DNA from: Bacilli bacterium
GTDB lineage: Bacteria > Bacillota_I > Bacilli_A > RFN20 > CAG-826
Direction of reading: 5' to 3'
DNA length: 25,924 bases
Assembly (NCBI GenBank): GCA_016296775.1
Contig: JAEDIE010000018.1
Location: 1 to 25,924 of the forward strand
Under the pieces are notes generated by a model. That model saw nothing but the letters and a program-made list of their open reading frames with translations. It made no database searches and was not told where the DNA came from. Shown here one piece after another: positions 24,230 to 25,924 of the stretch (within the stretch, counting starts at the first letter, position 1; every line of letters begins with the position of its first letter). A program made the position numbers and the translations under genes.

Positions 24230-25557
24230 TATTTAAGGACCTCCCAGTGACCAGATTTTGTACCAATTCTTTTGATGTATCCCTCTTCTGTTAAAAGTTT
24301 TATTCCTCTTTGGATTGTTCTTACAGATATATCAAGTGCCAAAGCTATGTCATCTACTTTTATGTTTTTGTTAAACTTGATTCTTTCTAAAATTTGAATT
24401 TGAATATCAGTTAAGTCTGTATTGGTGACAGTATTAGTGACATTATTGGTGACATTATTTCTAATAAATATGAATTTAAAGCCTTTGTTTAATTTTTCAT
24501 ATTTCCATTTGACGCTATTTAACTTGCAAAGTTCGCTCATTCTAGCAAAACCCGTTCCAGATTTTTCTACATCTTTACTTCTGAATAACACATCAAGAAT
24601 CAAAGGATTTCTTCTAATGGATTGAATTCTATTGTCTATAAAATCATTAGGATTATATTGTTCAGGGAATGTTCCTTGATTGTATATTTCTATTTCATCG
24701 GGAAATATATTAATCTCATGAATTGAATTTTCGTTATATTTAGCATGAGCAAAGCTATTTACAACTATTTCTCTAATCGCTTTTTCTGGAATTTCTGGAA
24801 TTTCTTCCCTTTTTCTCGAACCTACTTCAATTTTCCAATTGATGTGCTTCTTAATATAGGCTATAGCTTCATTTACTAAATTATAGATATTGCCTCTTAT
24901 GTCTATCATATCGATAATATTTATTTTAGCTTTGGTTGCATATACAGCCATTTTTAATTCTGCATCCGCTTTTTTACCAAAAAGGAAATATCCTGCATTA
25001 TTTAAATGCCCTGAATTGAAAAGTCCAAGCATAGTTAATAGATCACTTTTATTATACTTTTTCATTTCTAATCTATTGGCTTTGGTTGAAGAATCATAGA
25101 AAGCTATTAAAGAATCATCGTCAATATCTTCTTCTGTATAATTTGTGAGTTGCTTTTCCCAATTATCTTCATAATGTTTATTTTGGAACATTGTTAATAA
25201 TTCGATTTGGGACATTGGCCTATTTTCATCAGCCACTCTTTTATAATAAACACCTCTTGAAGAATATGGTTGGTTATTACCTTGAAATGATAATCTAATA
25301 ATTTCTATGCCGTCTATAACAATAGTGTCGATAAAAGGACTTATTTTTGGTTCAATTGATTCGTAGACTGCCCTTGAAATATCTCTTAGAGAAGAATCTG
25401 TGATTTCATTTCTTATAACTGTGCCATCATTTTTAACACCAAAGAAAATTGTTCCTTCACCAAACTTGTTTAGCATACCACTAACAGATTTCATGGCATC
25501 GTTTGCTTCTCCGGAACTCTTTTTAAATTCTATAGTTTCATTTTCTCTTTTTAACAT
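24229..25557 (-). CDS. AlbA_2 (Schlafen-like) / HATPase / winged-helix regulator, COG2865 type
   Basis: 442 residues from the ATG at 25555-25557. The N-terminal AlbA_2 domain is ENETIEFKKS with EGTIFFGVKNDG. A GHKL-type ATPase-like middle follows, with N-box REIVVNSFAHA, G1-like YNQG and G2-like EKSGTGFARM. A linker made of NVTN repeats leads into a C-terminal winged helix (VDDIALALDISVRTIQRGIKLL). Such proteins are predicted transcription regulators. The frame stays open to a TTG at 25614, but I chose the ATG because it has AGAGGT upstream and a strong promoter lies between the two. Its codon use looks less AT-rich than its neighbours. It forms an operon with the membrane protein after it. 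Confidence 0.85.
   Translation of the reverse strand: MLKRENETIEFKKSSGEANDAMKSVSGMLNKFGEGTIFFGVKNDGTVIRNEITDSSLRDISRAVYESIEPKISPFIDTIVIDGIEIIRLSFQGNNQPYSSRGVYYKRVADENRPMSQIELLTMFQNKHYEDNWEKQLTNYTEEDIDDDSLIAFYDSSTKANRLEMKKYNKSDLLTMLGLFNSGHLNNAGYFLFGKKADAELKMAVYATKAKINIIDMIDIRGNIYNLVNEAIAYIKKHINWKIEVGSRKREEIPEIPEKAIREIVVNSFAHAKYNENSIHEINIFPDEIEIYNQGTFPEQYNPNDFIDNRIQSIRRNPLILDVLFRSKDVEKSGTGFARMSELCKLNSVKWKYEKLNKGFKFIFIRNNVTNNVTNTVTNTDLTDIQIQILERIKFNKNIKVDDIALALDISVRTIQRGIKLLTEEGYIKRIGTKSGHWEVLK
24424..24459. repeat. Three in-frame 12-base tandem repeats inside the regulator gene
   Basis: Plus-strand units GGTGACAGTATT, AGTGACATTATT, GGTGACATTATT encode the NVTN-type linker between the ATPase and the winged helix. 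Loss or gain of a unit would keep the frame and change linker length by four residues. Confidence 0.8.
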
Positions 25558-25582
25558 AGTATTACCTCTTTCTACATTAGAA

Positions 25583-25611
25583 ATTATATCACTGACATTG
25601 TTCTTTGTCAC
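25583..25611 (-). promoter_or_regulatory. Extended -10 promoter of the AlbA_2 cassette
   Basis: Minus-strand GTGACA (25606-25611), 17 bases, TATAAT (25583-25588) preceded by TGA, giving an extended -10 (TGATATAAT). The -35 is part of the innermost 12-base repeat. The expected start of transcription is just before the GAGGT ribosome site at 25564-25568. Confidence 0.7.
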
Positions 25612-25642
25612 CAATTATGTCACCAATTATGTCACCAATTAT
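25607..25642. repeat. Three perfect 12-base tandem repeats at the cassette promoter
   Basis: GTCACCAATTAT three times without a mismatch (25607-25618, 25619-25630, 25631-25642). The first unit covers the -35 box. The core TTGGTGACAT recurs, inverted, in the coding repeats at 24424-24459. Iterated operator for autoregulation is the simplest reading. Confidence 0.85.
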
Positions 25643-25830
25643 TAAGTTTTTATAATCCAACATTGAAATCCCAAATATCCCGAATCTCACCATCTGTTTT
25701 ATTTTGTTGCCAAGACCAAAGTCACAATGACAACTTTGATACACTTTGAAATTTATCAACAATGTCCAAAATAAGAAAGCAACGCAAAAATTAGTCCAAA
25801 AATGCTGTTTTTAAACCAAAAAAAGAAAAA

Positions 25831-25857
25831 GACTTTGATATTTTGTGTATCAAAGTT
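25831..25857 (-). terminator. Terminator after tRNA-Cys
   Basis: Minus-strand stem ACTTTGATA / TATCAAAGT (25832-25840 with 25848-25856, extended by a G-U pair), 7-base loop, followed by CTTTTTCTTTTTTT. It starts 13 bases after the tRNA 3' end. Confidence 0.85.
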
Positions 25858-25869
25858 CTTGTTTTCATA

Positions 25870-25924
25870 TGGAGCTTCCTAGCGGATTTGAACCACTGAT
25901 CGTTGAGTTGCAGTCAACTGCCTT
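25870..25924 (-). tRNA. tRNA-Cys(GCA), 3' part; 5' end beyond window
   Basis: Reading the minus strand: end of the D-stem, anticodon stem GTTGA/TCAAC around loop CTGCAAC (anticodon GCA), variable loop GATC, T-arm AGTGG-TTCAAAT-CCGCT, acceptor strand AGGAAGC, discriminator T and encoded CCA. U73 is the usual identity base of tRNA-Cys. About 20 bases of the 5' end, including the partner acceptor strand, lie outside. Confidence 0.93.

Noticed and set aside
25558..25614. TTG start extending the AlbA_2 regulator by 19 residues
   Set aside because: The TTG lies in the promoter repeats, upstream of a good -10, and the ATG at 25557 has a GAGGT site.
25607..25642. CRISPR array
   Set aside because: The 12-base units are adjacent without spacers; they are tandem repeats.
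1..25924. Genetic code 4 (TGA = Trp) for the whole window
   Set aside because: All intact genes read through with TGG at tryptophan and no internal TGA; only the broken DUF3795 gene has in-frame TGA.
25870..25924. Att site: a second copy of the tRNA-Cys 3' end elsewhere in the window
   Set aside because: I saw no copy of the GGAGCTTCCTAGCGG stretch elsewhere and no integrase gene in the window.

Overview
The window is very AT-rich, with dense short-spaced genes, strong AAGGAGG-type ribosome sites and TAA/TAG stops. It reads as a low-GC Firmicute close to the Mollicutes or Erysipelotrichia, probably gut or host associated. This rests on gene content and composition, not on a marker gene. Every tryptophan in the intact genes is TGG, so the host appears to use the standard code. 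One broken gene (21950-22286) has two in-frame TGA codons and is an exception.

Positions 1-16210 (all minus strand) look like one peptide-scavenging locus. Read in the direction of transcription it is: a two-Ig-domain lipoprotein (14006-16210), a 1381-residue membrane-anchored subtilisin-like protease (9848-13993), a terminator, a small DUF3899-like membrane protein (9378-9815), a terminator, then the oligopeptide ABC importer oppA-oppB-oppC-oppD-oppF. oppF runs off the left edge. The inferred logic is that a surface protease cuts protein, the lipoprotein OppA captures the peptides, OppBC move them through the membrane and OppDF supply the energy. Several Opp subunits are greatly enlarged: OppD has about 290 extra coiled-coil residues inside its ATPase, OppC has about 380 residues outside the membrane after its first helix, and OppA has an Ig-like domain. 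The two lipoprotein genes share a 23-base upstream element.

Positions 16594-25614 are a patchwork. They hold a PfoR/EIIC-like membrane protein (plus strand); a nuclease-helicase of the DUF2075/Schlafen-group-3 type translationally coupled to a MazG-like nucleotide pyrophosphohydrolase, with a divergent NUDIX hydrolase; a Fic AMPylase-type protein with its own promoter and repeated operator-like sites; a decayed DUF3795 gene; and an iron-sulfur L-serine dehydratase. Last comes a two-gene cassette of an AlbA_2/HATPase/winged-helix regulator and a four-helix membrane protein. This cassette lies between sdaA and a partial tRNA-Cys gene at the right edge and is bordered by short repeats.

The best candidates for something undescribed are the coupled helicase-nuclease/MazG pair with its duplicated, apparently leaderless promoter; the AlbA_2 cassette, whose 12-base promoter repeats recur inverted inside its own coding sequence; and the enlarged Opp transporter.
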